From the NCBI RefSeq assembly GCF_014196495.1, contig NZ_JACIDT010000016.1, positions 1 through 64,000 of the forward strand: a stretch of 64,000 nucleotides of DNA, in the 5' to 3' direction. Under the pieces are notes generated by a model. It was not told the origin of the DNA, did no database searches, and saw nothing but the letters and a program-made list of their open reading frames with translations. This stretch comes from Sphingobium jiangsuense. Lineage in GTDB: Bacteria; Pseudomonadota; Alphaproteobacteria; Sphingomonadales; Sphingomonadaceae. Shown here in pieces: positions 25,849 through 34,637 of the stretch. Numbering within the stretch: the stretch's first letter is position 1; every line of letters begins with the position of its first letter. The position numbers and the translations under genes were made by a program.

Positions 25849-26261
25849 TCAAAACGCGGCTGCGGCCGCCTCGGCGACCGTCTGATCCTGCGCGCCGCTG
25901 CCCCCGCTCACTCCTACCGCCCCGACTACCTGGCCGTCTTGGCGAAGTGGATGCCCCCCGGCGAAGATCATCACCCGGCCATGGTTGGAGTTCTGGATGC
26001 GTAGAACTGCTTTCCGGGCTGAGCGTTCTCCCCCAGGTCCGTGGTGGCGATGTCGAACGCGCGCGCCGTGAAGGCCTTGTTGATCGAGATGTCGATGCTG
26101 CCCACCCACGCATTGTCCATGCGGATGTGGGAGACGAGGTTGCCGCCCGCGTCGACCACGGTCACATTGCTCGGCGACCCGATCTCGCCCGCCTTGGCCT
26201 GACCGGCAGCGATCACGCGCTGTGCGTCTTCGAGCGATACGGATACTTGGCTGATGGTCAT
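25849..26261 (-). pseudogene. GlcG/HbpS family protein, frameshifted
   Basis: Two overlapping frames together make one GlcG/HbpS (DUF336) protein of about 137 residues. The first frame (start 26261) reads VSVSLEDAQRVIAAGQAKA...VTVVDAGGNLVSHIRMDNAWVGSIDI...PGKQFY and then runs out. The second continues with IQNSNHGRVMIFAGGHPL...GAVGVSGGSGAQDQTVAEAAAAAF. Restoring one G in the + strand complement near 25998-26002 (TACGCATCC to TACGGCATCC on the coding strand) rejoins them. Either a real one-base deletion has inactivated it or the base call is wrong. Confidence 0.75.
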
Positions 26262-27044
26262 GACGTTTTCCTTGGGTTGATCGCTTGGATCATTTTCGAC
26301 CGGCGTTTCGCGGCTGCCGCGTCACCGTCCCATCGATGTGCACAGTGGCGTCGCGAGGCGAGGGCCGTTCTCAGGCTTCAACTAGCGCTGCTCCTTGTTC
26401 GTTCCTGGCGGCGTGAACAAATGCGGCAAGATCGACGTCCCTCAAGGACCGTGGGGTGCGGGGCCGCGGTCGGAGTCATCGCAATGCGTCAAGGAACCGA
26501 TCGGAACCAGATCGTCCCCGCGGCACCCCACCGGCCGTTCGAAGGCTTTGCCGACGCCGTCTTCCCGATCGCGCTGAGCCTGCTGTCAAGCCGCCCGGCA
26601 GCCCGATGAATCCGGCCGGTTGGCCAATCTCGCCGGCAAGGTCGGCCGCGCGTTGATTGCCAAGGCGCCAACATTCATGAAGCATCGCCCACAATCGAGC
26701 ACGCCAAGGTGTCGAAGTGCGAGCGGCAAGGTTAAGCGGCGGAGGCCGCTAATCGGCGGTGCTCGGCGGGTCTAGGGTAGTATGAATGGCGAAATGTATT
26801 CGTTATGTTTATCCGGTGCGGGGCGCCAAATACCGCCGACTGCCGCCGTCTTCTACGCAGGAACCGCGATGGCTATGATCGGCGAAATCGCTGGGAGTTC
26901 AACGTAGTAGGCGCAGCGGTGCGCTTCGGCGATGCCGTTCGAATCGCTCCGGGTGAAACGAACCTAACGGGCGTCATTCACCTCGAGGCGATGCTGTACT
27001 TCCGTCACGAGGCGTGAGGGTTGTGCTGCCCGCAAACCCGATCA
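26262..27044. other. intergenic region with Xer-like site 3
   Basis: 783 bp with no supported gene between the enzyme cassette and the copper module. The left ~500 bp holds only short open frames with no recognisable content. The dif-like site is at 26786-26813. About 150 bp after it resembles the stretch after site 1 (GCGCCAAATACCGCCG, then CTATGATC, GTTCGAATC near 26938 and GGGTGAAAC). Confidence 0.55.
26786..26813 (+). repeat. dif-like (XerC/XerD-type) site 3
   Basis: Left arm ATGGCGAAATG, spacer TATTCG, right arm TTATGTTTATC (right arm identical to sites 1 and 4). Left flank TCTAGGGTAGT matches the other copies. It separates the enzyme cassette from the copper module. Confidence 0.65.
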
Positions 27045-27434
27045 CTAACGGCGTTCGAGGGTGTCGATGATCGGACAATCTGGCCGGTCGTCGCCGTGAC
27101 AGCGGGTCGCGAGGTCGAGCAGGGCGAGGCGCATTCTCTCCAGCGCCTGTGCCTTGCGGTGCAATTCATCGGCGCGCGTCGTCGCCAGCCGCTTCACGTC
27201 GGACGAAGAACGGGCGCGATCGCTCCACAGTTCGAGCAGCGTCCGGATTTCCTCGATCGGAAAGCCAAGGTCGCGGGCGTTGGCGATGAAGCGGAGCCGC
27301 TGGACATCGGCGGCGGAATAATCGCGATAGCCGCTGTCGCGGCGCGGCGGCTGCGGCACCAGGCCGATCTTCTCATAGTGGCGGATCATCCGCTGCGAGA
27401 CGCCGCTCGCGTCCGAGGCGGCGCCGATCTTCAC
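27045..27434 (-). CDS. cueR: MerR-family copper-type regulator (CueR/HmrR)
   Basis: A 129-residue activator with an N-terminal MerR helix-turn-helix ([20 protein letters not shown]), a GYRDYS wing and a long dimer helix. The metal loop near the C-terminus has CHGDDRPDC, a Cys-x7-Cys spacing as in CueR, which senses Cu(I), Ag(I) or Au(I). Its ATG overlaps the stop of the copA ATPase gene, so it is transcribed with it and could autoregulate. Likely targets are the two 19-bp-spacer promoters at 29807-29837 and 32544-32574. Confidence 0.87.
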   Translation of the reverse strand: MKIGAASDASGVSQRMIRHYEKIGLVPQPPRRDSGYRDYSAADVQRLRFIANARDLGFPIEEIRTLLELWSDRARSSSDVKRLATTRADELHRKAQALERMRLALLDLATRCHGDDRPDCPIIDTLERR

Positions 27435-29782
27435 AGCTTTACCCGATTGAGGCGCAGCGCATTGGCGACGACGGTGAACGAGGACAGCGCCATCGCCGCG
27501 CCTGCGAACATCGGCGACATCAGGATGCCGAACGGCGGATAGAGCACGCCCGCCGCCACCGGCACGCCGATGCCGTTGAACAGGAACGAGAAGAACAGGT
27601 TCTGGCGGATGTTGCGCATGGTCGCGTCAGCCAGCCGGCGGGCGCGCACGATCGCGGAGAGGTCGCCGCGGGTCAGCGTCATCCCGGCGCTCTCGATCGC
27701 CACGTCGGTGCCTGTGCCCATGGCGAGGCCGACATCGGCGGCGGCGAGCGCGGGCGCGTCGTTGATACCGTCGCCGGCCATCGCCAGCCTGGCGCCCGAC
27801 GCCTTGAGCTCGCCGACGATCCGCGCCTTGTCGTCGGGCCTCAAATCGGCATGGACCGCATCGAGCCCGCCCACCTGCCGCGCCACGGCTTCGGCGGTCG
27901 CCGCATTGTCGCCGGTGAGCATCATCACCTTGAGCCCGTCGGCGCGCAGCGCCGCGATCGCCTCGCGGGCATTGGCGCGGACCGGATCGGCGACCGCGAG
28001 CAGGCCGGCGGGCCGGTCGTCGATCGCCACCAGCATGACGCCGGCGCCGTCTGCGCGGTGCGACTGCGCCAGTTCTTCGAGTGGTCCAGGGTCGGCACCG
28101 ATCCGACGCAGCTGCGCGGCGTTGCCGATCACCACCGACCGTCCGCCCACGTTTGCGCTGACCCCAAGTCCGGTCTGCGATTCGAAATCCTGAACCGCTG
28201 CCAGCTTCAATCCGCGCTCCTGCGCCGCCGTGACGATCGCATGCGCGAGCGGGTGCTCCGATTGCGCCTCGACCGCGGCGGCGAGCGCGAGAAGATCGTC
28301 CTCGTCCTCGCCGGCAAGTGTCTTGGCCGCAATAAGCCTCGGCTTGCCCTCGGTGATCGTGCCGGTCTTGTCGATGACCAGCGTGTCGACCGTCTCCAGC
28401 GCCTGCAGCGCTTCGGCATTCTTGACGAGCACGCCGGCATGCGCCCCGCGGCCGGTGCCGACCATGATCGACATCGGCGTGGCGAGGCCGAGCGCACAGG
28501 GACAGGCGATGATGAGCACGGCGATGGCGTTCAGCAGCGCATGGCCGAAGCGCGGCTCGGGGCCGACGAAGTTCCACACTACGAAGGCAGCGAGCGCGAT
28601 GGCGACGACCAAGGGCACGAACCAGCCCGAGATGCGGTCGGCAACCGCTTGGATCGGGGCGCGGCTCCGCTGCGCCTCGGCGACCATGCGAACGATCCGC
28701 GCGAGCATCGTGTCGGCGCCGACCGCGCGGGCTTCCATGACGAGGCTGCCGGTCCCGTTGACGGTGCCGCCGGTGAGCTGCGCCTCGGATATCTTTTCGA
28801 CCGGCACCGGCTCGCCGGTCAGCATCGACTCGTCGACCGAGGACCGGCCCTCGATTACGACGCCGTCGACCGGTATTGCGTCGCCGGGCCGGATGCGCAG
28901 GCGGTCGCCGGCCATAACGTCGCCGACCGATACCTCTTCCTCCGAGCCGTCATCACGAATGCGGCGCGCGGTCTTGGGCGCAAGGTCGAGCAGCGCGCGG
29001 ATCGCCTTGCCGGTGGCGGCGCGGGCGCGCAACTCGAGCACCTGTCCGAGCAGCACCAGCGTCACCACCACGCCCGCGGCTTCATAATAGACCGGGACCA
29101 TCCCGCCGTGCATGCGGAAGGTCGGCGGAAACAGCCCGGGCGCGAAGGTCGCGACGAGGCTGTAGAGGAAGGCCGCGCCGACGCCGATCGCGATCAGCGT
29201 GAACATGTTGAGATGGCGCGTCCTGATCGACGCCCAGCCGCGCTCGAAGAACGGCTTGCCCGCCCAAAGCACGATCGGCGCGGTCAGGGTGAGCTGCACC
29301 CAAGGCGAGGCTTGCGGACTGACGATTTGCAAGCCGAGCATTTCGGCCACCATCGACACGACCAGGAGCGGTACCGCCAGCACCGCCGACACCCAGAAGC
29401 GCCGCGTGAAGTCGACCAGTTCGGGGTTGGGCGCATCGTCGAGGCTCGGTTCTTCGGGTTCGAGCGCCATGCCGCAGATCGGGCAAGTGCCCGGGCCCTC
29501 CCGCCGAATCTCGGGGTGCATCGGGCAGGTCCAGATCGCGCCCGGCGTCGCTTCGGGCTCGGGGCGCGGCCCATCGCCGAGATAGCGCTCGGGATCGCCG
29601 AGGAACTTCGTGCGACAGCCAGCGCTGCAGAAATGATAGTCCTCGCCGTCATGTCGGGCGTGGTGCGGGGTCGTCGCGGGATCGACGGTCATCCCGCATA
29701 CGGGATCGATCGCGCCGCCGGTCGCCGGCTTGGTCGCGCAGCAACTCGCGCCTTGATGATGGTGGTGATCGGCATGGTTCAT
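27431..29782 (-). CDS. copA: copper-exporting P1B-1 ATPase with YHS and metal-binding N-terminus
   Basis: An inner-membrane Cu(I) exporter of 783 residues. The N-terminus carries a His cluster ([10 protein letters not shown]), a YHS/TRASH zinc-type domain ([23 protein letters not shown]) and a heavy-metal-binding segment ([22 protein letters not shown]) in place of an HMA domain. Eight membrane helices, [23 protein letters not shown] and [16 protein letters not shown] follow. The CPC motif marks the copper group. The ATG at 29782 is chosen because an earlier ATG (29809) lies inside the -10 element of the promoter and could not be in the transcript. Confidence 0.93.
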   Translation of the reverse strand: MNHADHHHHQGASCCATKPATGGAIDPVCGMTVDPATTPHHARHDGEDYHFCSAGCRTKFLGDPERYLGDGPRPEPEATPGAIWTCPMHPEIRREGPGTCPICGMALEPEEPSLDDAPNPELVDFTRRFWVSAVLAVPLLVVSMVAEMLGLQIVSPQASPWVQLTLTAPIVLWAGKPFFERGWASIRTRHLNMFTLIAIGVGAAFLYSLVATFAPGLFPPTFRMHGGMVPVYYEAAGVVVTLVLLGQVLELRARAATGKAIRALLDLAPKTARRIRDDGSEEEVSVGDVMAGDRLRIRPGDAIPVDGVVIEGRSSVDESMLTGEPVPVEKISEAQLTGGTVNGTGSLVMEARAVGADTMLARIVRMVAEAQRSRAPIQAVADRISGWFVPLVVAIALAAFVVWNFVGPEPRFGHALLNAIAVLIIACPCALGLATPMSIMVGTGRGAHAGVLVKNAEALQALETVDTLVIDKTGTITEGKPRLIAAKTLAGEDEDDLLALAAAVEAQSEHPLAHAIVTAAQERGLKLAAVQDFESQTGLGVSANVGGRSVVIGNAAQLRRIGADPGPLEELAQSHRADGAGVMLVAIDDRPAGLLAVADPVRANAREAIAALRADGLKVMMLTGDNAATAEAVARQVGGLDAVHADLRPDDKARIVGELKASGARLAMAGDGINDAPALAAADVGLAMGTGTDVAIESAGMTLTRGDLSAIVRARRLADATMRNIRQNLFFSFLFNGIGVPVAAGVLYPPFGILMSPMFAGAAMALSSFTVVANALRLNRVKL

Positions 29783-29806
29783 AGCGGGAATCCTTCCATG
29801 CCCACT

Positions 29807-29837
29807 CATATGGAGTCTGACATCATGTCAGAGTCAA
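29807..29837 (-). promoter_or_regulatory. MerR/CueR-type promoter of the copA ATPase
   Basis: On the minus strand: -35 TTGACT, a 19-bp spacer holding the palindrome CTGACA-TGA-TGTCAG, then -10 CATATG. Spacers of 19-20 bp are the hallmark of MerR-activated promoters. The same element with three changes stands before the multicopper oxidase gene. Confidence 0.75.
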
Positions 29838-29843
29838 GACATG

Positions 29844-30746
29844 CTAGATCGTCGGCTGCGGCGACAGCGTCCCGAGCCACGCGACCAGCGCGAGGATCAG
29901 CATGGCCGCGCTCGTTTCGAGCGCGATGCTGCCCCGCAGCGCACGCACACCGCCGGAAGCGCCACCGGCGTCCCCCGATGCCAATCGCGGCGTGAGCCGC
30001 CACCGGTTGGCGGCGGCAAGCCCGAGCATCGCCGCGAACAGCACCAGCTTTGCGATCAGGAGCTGTCCGTAGAGTGTCGTCGGCAGCCGCAGGGCGCCCT
30101 CCACGCCGACGATCATCCAGACGTTGATGAGCCCTGTAGCCACGATCAGCGCGACGATGATCGAGCCGGCCACGGCAAACCCCGCCAGCGCCGAGCGTGC
30201 CGCGGCGACCGACTTATCGTCCTCGATGCGCGCGAAGAGCAGCGTGACGAGGACCGCGAGCGCGCCGAGCCAGGCACCTGCCGCCAGCAGATGCAGCCCG
30301 TCCGCCAGGCGATGGATGGTGCCCGCAGCGCCTTCGGTCACTGCGGCATGGCCCGTCCAGGCGAGCGTGCCGAGTGCGACGCCGGCGCCGAGGGTCACCA
30401 CCGGCGATCGGATCTTCGCGGATTGCAAGAGCGCCGCGACGAACGCTGTCGCGAGCGCCGCGGTGCGCCACAGAAATGCGGCACCCGGCGGCGTTTCGAA
30501 CAGGACGAAATCGAACGTCTCGCGACCGATGCCGGTGATCGTAGCGCTCGACATCGACGCGACCATCTGCAAGAAGGACAGGTTCGAGAGCAGCAGGCCG
30601 AGCCCGGCGAGGCCGGCGATCATCGCGCGACCGCCCAACGGTCGAGATGGGCTGGCCGCATACAGCGGATAGGCGGCCAGCCCGAACAGCAGCAGCAGAT
30701 CGGCATAGACCCCGAAGCGCAGCGCCACGCCGATCCAGTCGGCCAT
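29844..30746 (-). CDS. copD: copper resistance membrane protein CopD
   Basis: A 300-residue inner-membrane protein with about eight hydrophobic segments, the PcoD/CopD fold. Characteristic membrane His residues appear in TLAWTGHAAVTEGAAGTIHRLADGLHLLAAGAWLG. CopD works with periplasmic CopC to move copper across the inner membrane. It starts 3 nt after copC on the same strand and its stop lies 7 nt from the copA promoter. Confidence 0.9.
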   Translation of the reverse strand: MADWIGVALRFGVYADLLLLFGLAAYPLYAASPSRPLGGRAMIAGLAGLGLLLSNLSFLQMVASMSSATITGIGRETFDFVLFETPPGAAFLWRTAALATAFVAALLQSAKIRSPVVTLGAGVALGTLAWTGHAAVTEGAAGTIHRLADGLHLLAAGAWLGALAVLVTLLFARIEDDKSVAAARSALAGFAVAGSIIVALIVATGLINVWMIVGVEGALRLPTTLYGQLLIAKLVLFAAMLGLAAANRWRLTPRLASGDAGGASGGVRALRGSIALETSAAMLILALVAWLGTLSPQPTI

Positions 30747-30749
30747 CTC

Positions 30750-31133
30750 CTAGCGGACCGAGAAGGCGTGCGTGCCCGTGATGCGGTGCGTGTCGGCGCC
30801 GACGATCACCCAATCGACCCGGTAGCTCCCGGCGGAAAGCGGCCTGGCGCTGGTGAGGGTAATCGACTTCCCGTCCTCCGATACCGCGCTCGTCACGCCC
30901 GTCATCTTCATGACGTGGTTCGCCATGCCCGGCATGGAGGTCATCGTCAGCGTTGCGCTCGACAATCGGGGCATGACGCGCTCGCTGAAGGTGAGCTGCA
31001 CCGTCGTGGTCGGTGCGACGGTGGCGTTCGCGGCGGGCGTCGCCGCGACGATCTTCGGGTGCGCGTGCGCGGCGGCGGGCACGCTCAGTGCGGCCATCAC
31101 CGCGAACGGGGCGATCAGCGATCGGAACTTCAT
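30750..31133 (-). CDS. copC: periplasmic copper-binding protein CopC
   Basis: 127 residues from the ATG at 31133, with a signal peptide cleaved after AHA so the mature protein starts HPK, whose first His is the Cu(II) ligand in CopC. The beta-sandwich core includes VQLTFSERVMPRLSSATLTM, a Met/His stretch (MTSMPGMANHVMKM), YRVDWVIVGADTHRITGTHAFSV with the second-site Asp and His, and no other domain. It hands copper to CopD or the outer systems. It is divergent from the sigma-factor cassette, with 124 bp between. Confidence 0.92.
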   Translation of the reverse strand: MKFRSLIAPFAVMAALSVPAAAHAHPKIVAATPAANATVAPTTTVQLTFSERVMPRLSSATLTMTSMPGMANHVMKMTGVTSAVSEDGKSITLTSARPLSAGSYRVDWVIVGADTHRITGTHAFSVR

Positions 31134-31185
31134 ATCAAACTCCTTTTGCAATCCATGTTAGGCGATACGCAGTTGCCGCGCGCAT

Positions 31186-31235
31186 CCCTCACGCCAGCTT
31201 GGATGAGGGCACAATCCGCGCCATGCGTATGAGGG
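31186..31235. promoter_or_regulatory. inverted/direct repeat in the copC-cnrY divergent promoter region
   Basis: CCCTCA (31186-31191) is inverted by TGAGGG (31204-31209), and ATGAGGG recurs directly at 31229-31235. The repeats sit between two divergent start codons in a 124-bp region, so an operator is plausible. No regulator can be assigned. Confidence 0.35.
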
Positions 31236-31257
31236 AGGCAGAAGGAAAGGTCAGGCG

Positions 31258-31539
31258 ATGAACAACGATATCGACAGCGCGCTGGCTCGCTTCGCCGGGG
31301 CGGAACCGCATGCCGGCCTCGCCGGGCTCGAAGACCGCGTAATGTGCGCGATCGCGAGCCGATCGTCGTCTTCGGGTCTGGCGATGGGCGCATCGCTGAG
31401 TGCGGCCGCATTCGCGCTGGTGCTCGGCATCGTCAGCAATGCCGTGCCGCTGGCCGAAGCGCGCGCGGTGTCGACGCTCGCGCCGTTCGGCGCGCCGAGC
31501 CCGCTGGCGCCCTCCTCCTTGCTGCTCGAACCGCGATGA
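31258..31539 (+). CDS. CnrY-like membrane anti-sigma factor
   Basis: A 93-residue protein with a short cytoplasmic N-terminus, one transmembrane helix at about residues 42-62 (GASLSAAAFALVLGIVSNAV) and a small periplasmic tail. It overlaps the CnrX-like gene by 4 nt, and an ECF sigma gene follows. That gives the order Y-X-H of cnrYXH in Cupriavidus, where CnrY holds sigma factor CnrH at the membrane. Sequence alone would not identify it; size, topology and order do. Confidence 0.6.
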   Translation: MNNDIDSALARFAGAEPHAGLAGLEDRVMCAIASRSSSSGLAMGASLSAAAFALVLGIVSNAVPLAEARAVSTLAPFGAPSPLAPSSLLLEPR

Positions 31540-31973
31540 GAGCGCGTCAGCTTATCCTCATCGGGTTGATCGCGTTCGCTGCTGCGGTCATCGGGGTGCT
31601 GGTCGGGCGGTATTTCGTTCCCGCTCCGCCGCAGCCGGCGGCCGAGCTCCACGCGGTGCTGCACGAGCAGCTTTCGCTCGATCCGGAGCAGGAGCGACGG
31701 CTTGAAGCGCTGGAAGCGAGCTTCGCGGTTCGGCGCCGTGCGCTTGAGCTCGAGATGCGCGCCGAGAATGCCCGTCTTGCCGATGCCATCGCCGCCGAGC
31801 ACGGCAATGGCCCTCGCGTCGCCGCCGCGGTCGACGCCTCGCACCGGACGATGGGCCAGCTCCAGAAGGAGACGCTGGCGCACATCTTCGCGATGCGCGC
31901 GCTGTTGAAACCGGAGCAGGCGGCAAAGTTCGATGCCGCCGTGACCAGGGCGCTGACCGAAGAACCCCGGTGA
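31536..31973 (+). CDS. CnrX-like periplasmic Ni/Co sensor
   Basis: 145 residues from the ATG at 31536: one N-terminal membrane helix (LILIGLIAFAAAVIGVLVG) and a helical periplasmic domain. It aligns with Cupriavidus CnrX as I recall it, at a constant offset of three residues and without gaps over the metal site: His39 and His43 (LHAVLHE), Glu60, then His116 and Met120 (AHIFAM) correspond to the CnrX ligands His42, His46, Glu63, His119 and Met123. The body RRRALELEMRAENARLADAI also matches. In CnrX, metal binding releases the sigma factor from CnrY. It overlaps both neighbouring genes by 4 nt. Confidence 0.85.
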   Translation: MRARQLILIGLIAFAAAVIGVLVGRYFVPAPPQPAAELHAVLHEQLSLDPEQERRLEALEASFAVRRRALELEMRAENARLADAIAAEHGNGPRVAAAVDASHRTMGQLQKETLAHIFAMRALLKPEQAAKFDAAVTRALTEEPR

Positions 31974-32539
31974 ACGACGGTCTGGCCGACCGCACGGACG
32001 GCGAGCTCGTCGCGCTGGCGCTGGGCGGCCGGGAGGCGGCCTTCGCCGAGATCGTCAGCCGGCACAAGCAGCCGCTCCACCGCCTGATCGCCCGGATCAT
32101 CGGCGATGACGACGAAGCGCTCGACGTCCTCCAGGACGTGTTCGTCGCGGCGCACGGATCGCTGCGCCGGTTCGACATGGGGCGGCCGATGCGTGCCTGG
32201 CTCGCGCGCATCGCGATCAACAAGGCGCGCGACTGGCGGCGACGCCGAGCGGTGCGGCGATTGATTTGGGCGGTGCTGCCCATCGAGCACGCATCGGACA
32301 TCGCCGACGACCAGCCCGCGGTCGACACGCTCGCGGCCGACCGCGAAGAACTGCGGCAGGTGGGCGCGGCGATCGCCACGCTTCCGGCCAATCTGCGCGA
32401 GACGCTGGTGCTGCGCGCGATCGAGGGCATGAGCCAGGCGGAAACCGCCGAGGCGCTGGGAATCAGCGAGAAGGCGGTCGAGACGCGCCTCTATCGCGCC
32501 CGGCTGCGACTCGCGGCCGAGATCGACCGGCAACGATAG
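31970..32539 (+). CDS. ECF sigma factor (CnrH-like)
   Basis: An extracytoplasmic-function sigma factor of 189 residues from a GTG coupled to the CnrX-like gene. Region 2 (EIVSRHKQPLHRLIARIIGDDDEALDVLQDVFVAAHGSLRRF) and region 4 (LPANLRETLVLRAIEGMSQAETAEALGISEKAVETRLYRARLRL) are complete. Its release by the CnrX/CnrY pair would be the output of metal sensing. Targets are not evident: no cnrCBA follows, and the next gene has a MerR-type promoter instead. Confidence 0.9.
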   Translation: MNDGLADRTDGELVALALGGREAAFAEIVSRHKQPLHRLIARIIGDDDEALDVLQDVFVAAHGSLRRFDMGRPMRAWLARIAINKARDWRRRRAVRRLIWAVLPIEHASDIADDQPAVDTLAADREELRQVGAAIATLPANLRETLVLRAIEGMSQAETAEALGISEKAVETRLYRARLRLAAEIDRQR

Positions 32540-32543
32540 ACGC

Positions 32544-32574
32544 TTGACCCTGACATGGTGTCAGACCCCATCTT
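32544..32574 (+). promoter_or_regulatory. MerR/CueR-type promoter of the multicopper oxidase operon
   Basis: -35 TTGACC, 19-bp spacer with palindrome CTGACA-TGG-TGTCAG, -10 CATCTT. It begins 5 nt after the sigma-factor stop and lies 90 bp before the oxidase gene. It is nearly identical to the promoter at 29807-29837, so the plus-strand copper genes and the copA ATPase are probably one CueR regulon. Confidence 0.75.
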
Positions 32575-32663
32575 GCCTTCAGCTTTTTTCGACTCCGCCA
32601 TGAGGGGCATGATCGCCGCGCGCGTATGGTTCGGTAAGCCTCGCCAAGATTTCAGGACGATGA

Positions 32664-34637
32664 ATGACCGCTTCGATTGATCGCCGGACACTGCTTCGCG
32701 GAACCGCCGCGCTGGGCGGCACGGCCGCGCTTGCCGCATGGTTTCCCGCCTGGGCGCAGCCCGTCTCGCAAGGCCTCGTAAGGCCGCTCCCGACCGTTTC
32801 AGGCGAGGACATCACGCTCACCATCGCGCGCCAGACGATGATGATCGACGGGCGATCCTCGCCCGCGATCGGTATCAACGGCACCGTGCCGGCACCGCTC
32901 ATTCGGCTGCGCGAAGGCCAGATGGTGCGGCTCAATGTCGTGAACGACCTAGACGAGGACAGCTCGATCCACTGGCACGGCCTCCTCGTTCCGCCGCAGC
33001 ACGACGGCGTGCCGGGCGTCTCGTTTCCCGGTATCAAGCCGCGATCGAATTATCTCTACGAATTCCCGATCAAGCAGAACGGCACCTATTGGTATCACAG
33101 CCATTCGGGGCTGCAGGAACAACTCGGCCATTATGGCCCGATCGTCATCGACCCCGTCGGCGAGGATCCGGCCCAGTATGACCGCGAGCACGTCATCGTG
33201 CTTTCGGACCACAGCCGGATGTCGCCCGAGGCGATCTTCCGGAACATGAAGCTCAATCCCGGCGGGTTCAATTTCCAGAAGCAGACCCTGGCCGGCCTGC
33301 TGGCGGGACGGGACCAGACAGCATCGCAACGCCTGATGTGGGGCGGGATGCGGATGGACCCGACCGACATTTCGGACGCAACCGGCTCGATCTACACCTA
33401 CCTGGTCAACGGCCACGGCCCGATGGACAACTGGACCGCGCTGTTCACGCCGGGCGAGCGCGTGCGCCTGAGGTTCATCAACGCATCGGCGATGACCACC
33501 TTCAACGTCCGCATACCAGGATTGCCGATGAGCATCGTCCAGGCTGACGGGCAGAACGTCATGCCGGTCGAGGTCCAAGAGTTCCAGATCGGCGTCGCCG
33601 AAACCTACGACGCGATCGTCACGCCGAGCGAGGACCGGGCCTTCACGCTAGTCGGCGAGGCGATCGACCGCTCGGGCATGGCGCGCGCCACGCTGGCGCC
33701 GCGCGCCGGCATGAGCGCCGCGGTGCCGCCGCTGCGCGAGCGTCCGCTCGCGACCATGAAGGACATGGGCATGGGCGACATGTCGATGGATCATGGCGGC
33801 ATGGGCGGGATGGACATGACGGGCGGGATGCGCGGCGTCGATCCCACCGCCGAGCAGAACCCATCGGCCGCGCTCGCGACCGGCGCGATGGCCGGCGGCG
33901 CGGCGGCGGTGGGCAATATGGATCACAGCACGATGCCGATGGACCATTCCGGCATGGCCGGCATGGATCACGGCGCCATGGCCGGCCAATCGGGCGGGAT
34001 GGCCGGGATGGATCATTCGCCGATGGGCGGACAGTCCGGCGCGATGGCGGGCATGGACCACGGCTCGATGGACATGGGCTCGATGAGCATGCGCGACTTT
34101 TCCAATGCGCCGCAGGTCAAGAAAGGCCCGGGTGTCCAGACCATCTCGCCGATGCCGATGGACCGCACCGGCGAACCCGGCCAGGGGCTGGAGAATGTCG
34201 GGCACAAGGTGCTCGTCTACCGCGACCTGATGGCGCTCGACCGCAACCCCGACGTCCGCGCGCCATCCCGCAGCATCGACATCCACCTGACCGGCAACAT
34301 GGAGCGCTTCATGTGGTCGTTCGACGGCGAGAAGATGTCGGACGTTCACGAGCCGATCCCGTTCATCGAAGGCGAGCGGGTGCGCGTGAACCTCATCAAC
34401 GACAGCATGATGGGGCACCCGATCCACATCCACGGCCACTTCTTCGAGCTGGTGACGGGGCATGGCGACCATGCGCCGAGAAAGCACACCGTCATCGTCC
34501 AGCCGGGCGGCAAGGTGACCTGGGACTTCACCGCCGATGCGGTCGGCGACTGGGCGTTCCACTGCCACCTGCTCTATCACATGCACGCGGGAATGATGCG
34601 CGTCGTGAGCGTGCGGCCGCGGGGAGACGCGGCATGA
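32664..34637 (+). CDS. periplasmic multicopper oxidase, CopA/PcoA family
   Basis: A 657-residue oxidase of Cu(I). The Tat signal has DRRTLLRG. Copper ligands appear in the usual blocks: IHWHGLLVP and YWYHSHSG (N-terminal cupredoxin), then HPIHIHGHFFELV and WAFHCHLLYHMHAGMM (C-terminal cupredoxin). Between about residues 365 and 475 lies a Met/His repeat region (repeats such as GMAGMDH and SMDMGSMSM) that gathers copper. It is called copA in cop operons; the symbol is withheld to avoid confusion with the ATPase. copB follows with an ATGA overlap. Confidence 0.95.
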   Translation: MTASIDRRTLLRGTAALGGTAALAAWFPAWAQPVSQGLVRPLPTVSGEDITLTIARQTMMIDGRSSPAIGINGTVPAPLIRLREGQMVRLNVVNDLDEDSSIHWHGLLVPPQHDGVPGVSFPGIKPRSNYLYEFPIKQNGTYWYHSHSGLQEQLGHYGPIVIDPVGEDPAQYDREHVIVLSDHSRMSPEAIFRNMKLNPGGFNFQKQTLAGLLAGRDQTASQRLMWGGMRMDPTDISDATGSIYTYLVNGHGPMDNWTALFTPGERVRLRFINASAMTTFNVRIPGLPMSIVQADGQNVMPVEVQEFQIGVAETYDAIVTPSEDRAFTLVGEAIDRSGMARATLAPRAGMSAAVPPLRERPLATMKDMGMGDMSMDHGGMGGMDMTGGMRGVDPTAEQNPSAALATGAMAGGAAAVGNMDHSTMPMDHSGMAGMDHGAMAGQSGGMAGMDHSPMGGQSGAMAGMDHGSMDMGSMSMRDFSNAPQVKKGPGVQTISPMPMDRTGEPGQGLENVGHKVLVYRDLMALDRNPDVRAPSRSIDIHLTGNMERFMWSFDGEKMSDVHEPIPFIEGERVRVNLINDSMMGHPIHIHGHFFELVTGHGDHAPRKHTVIVQPGGKVTWDFTADAVGDWAFHCHLLYHMHAGMMRVVSVRPRGDAA

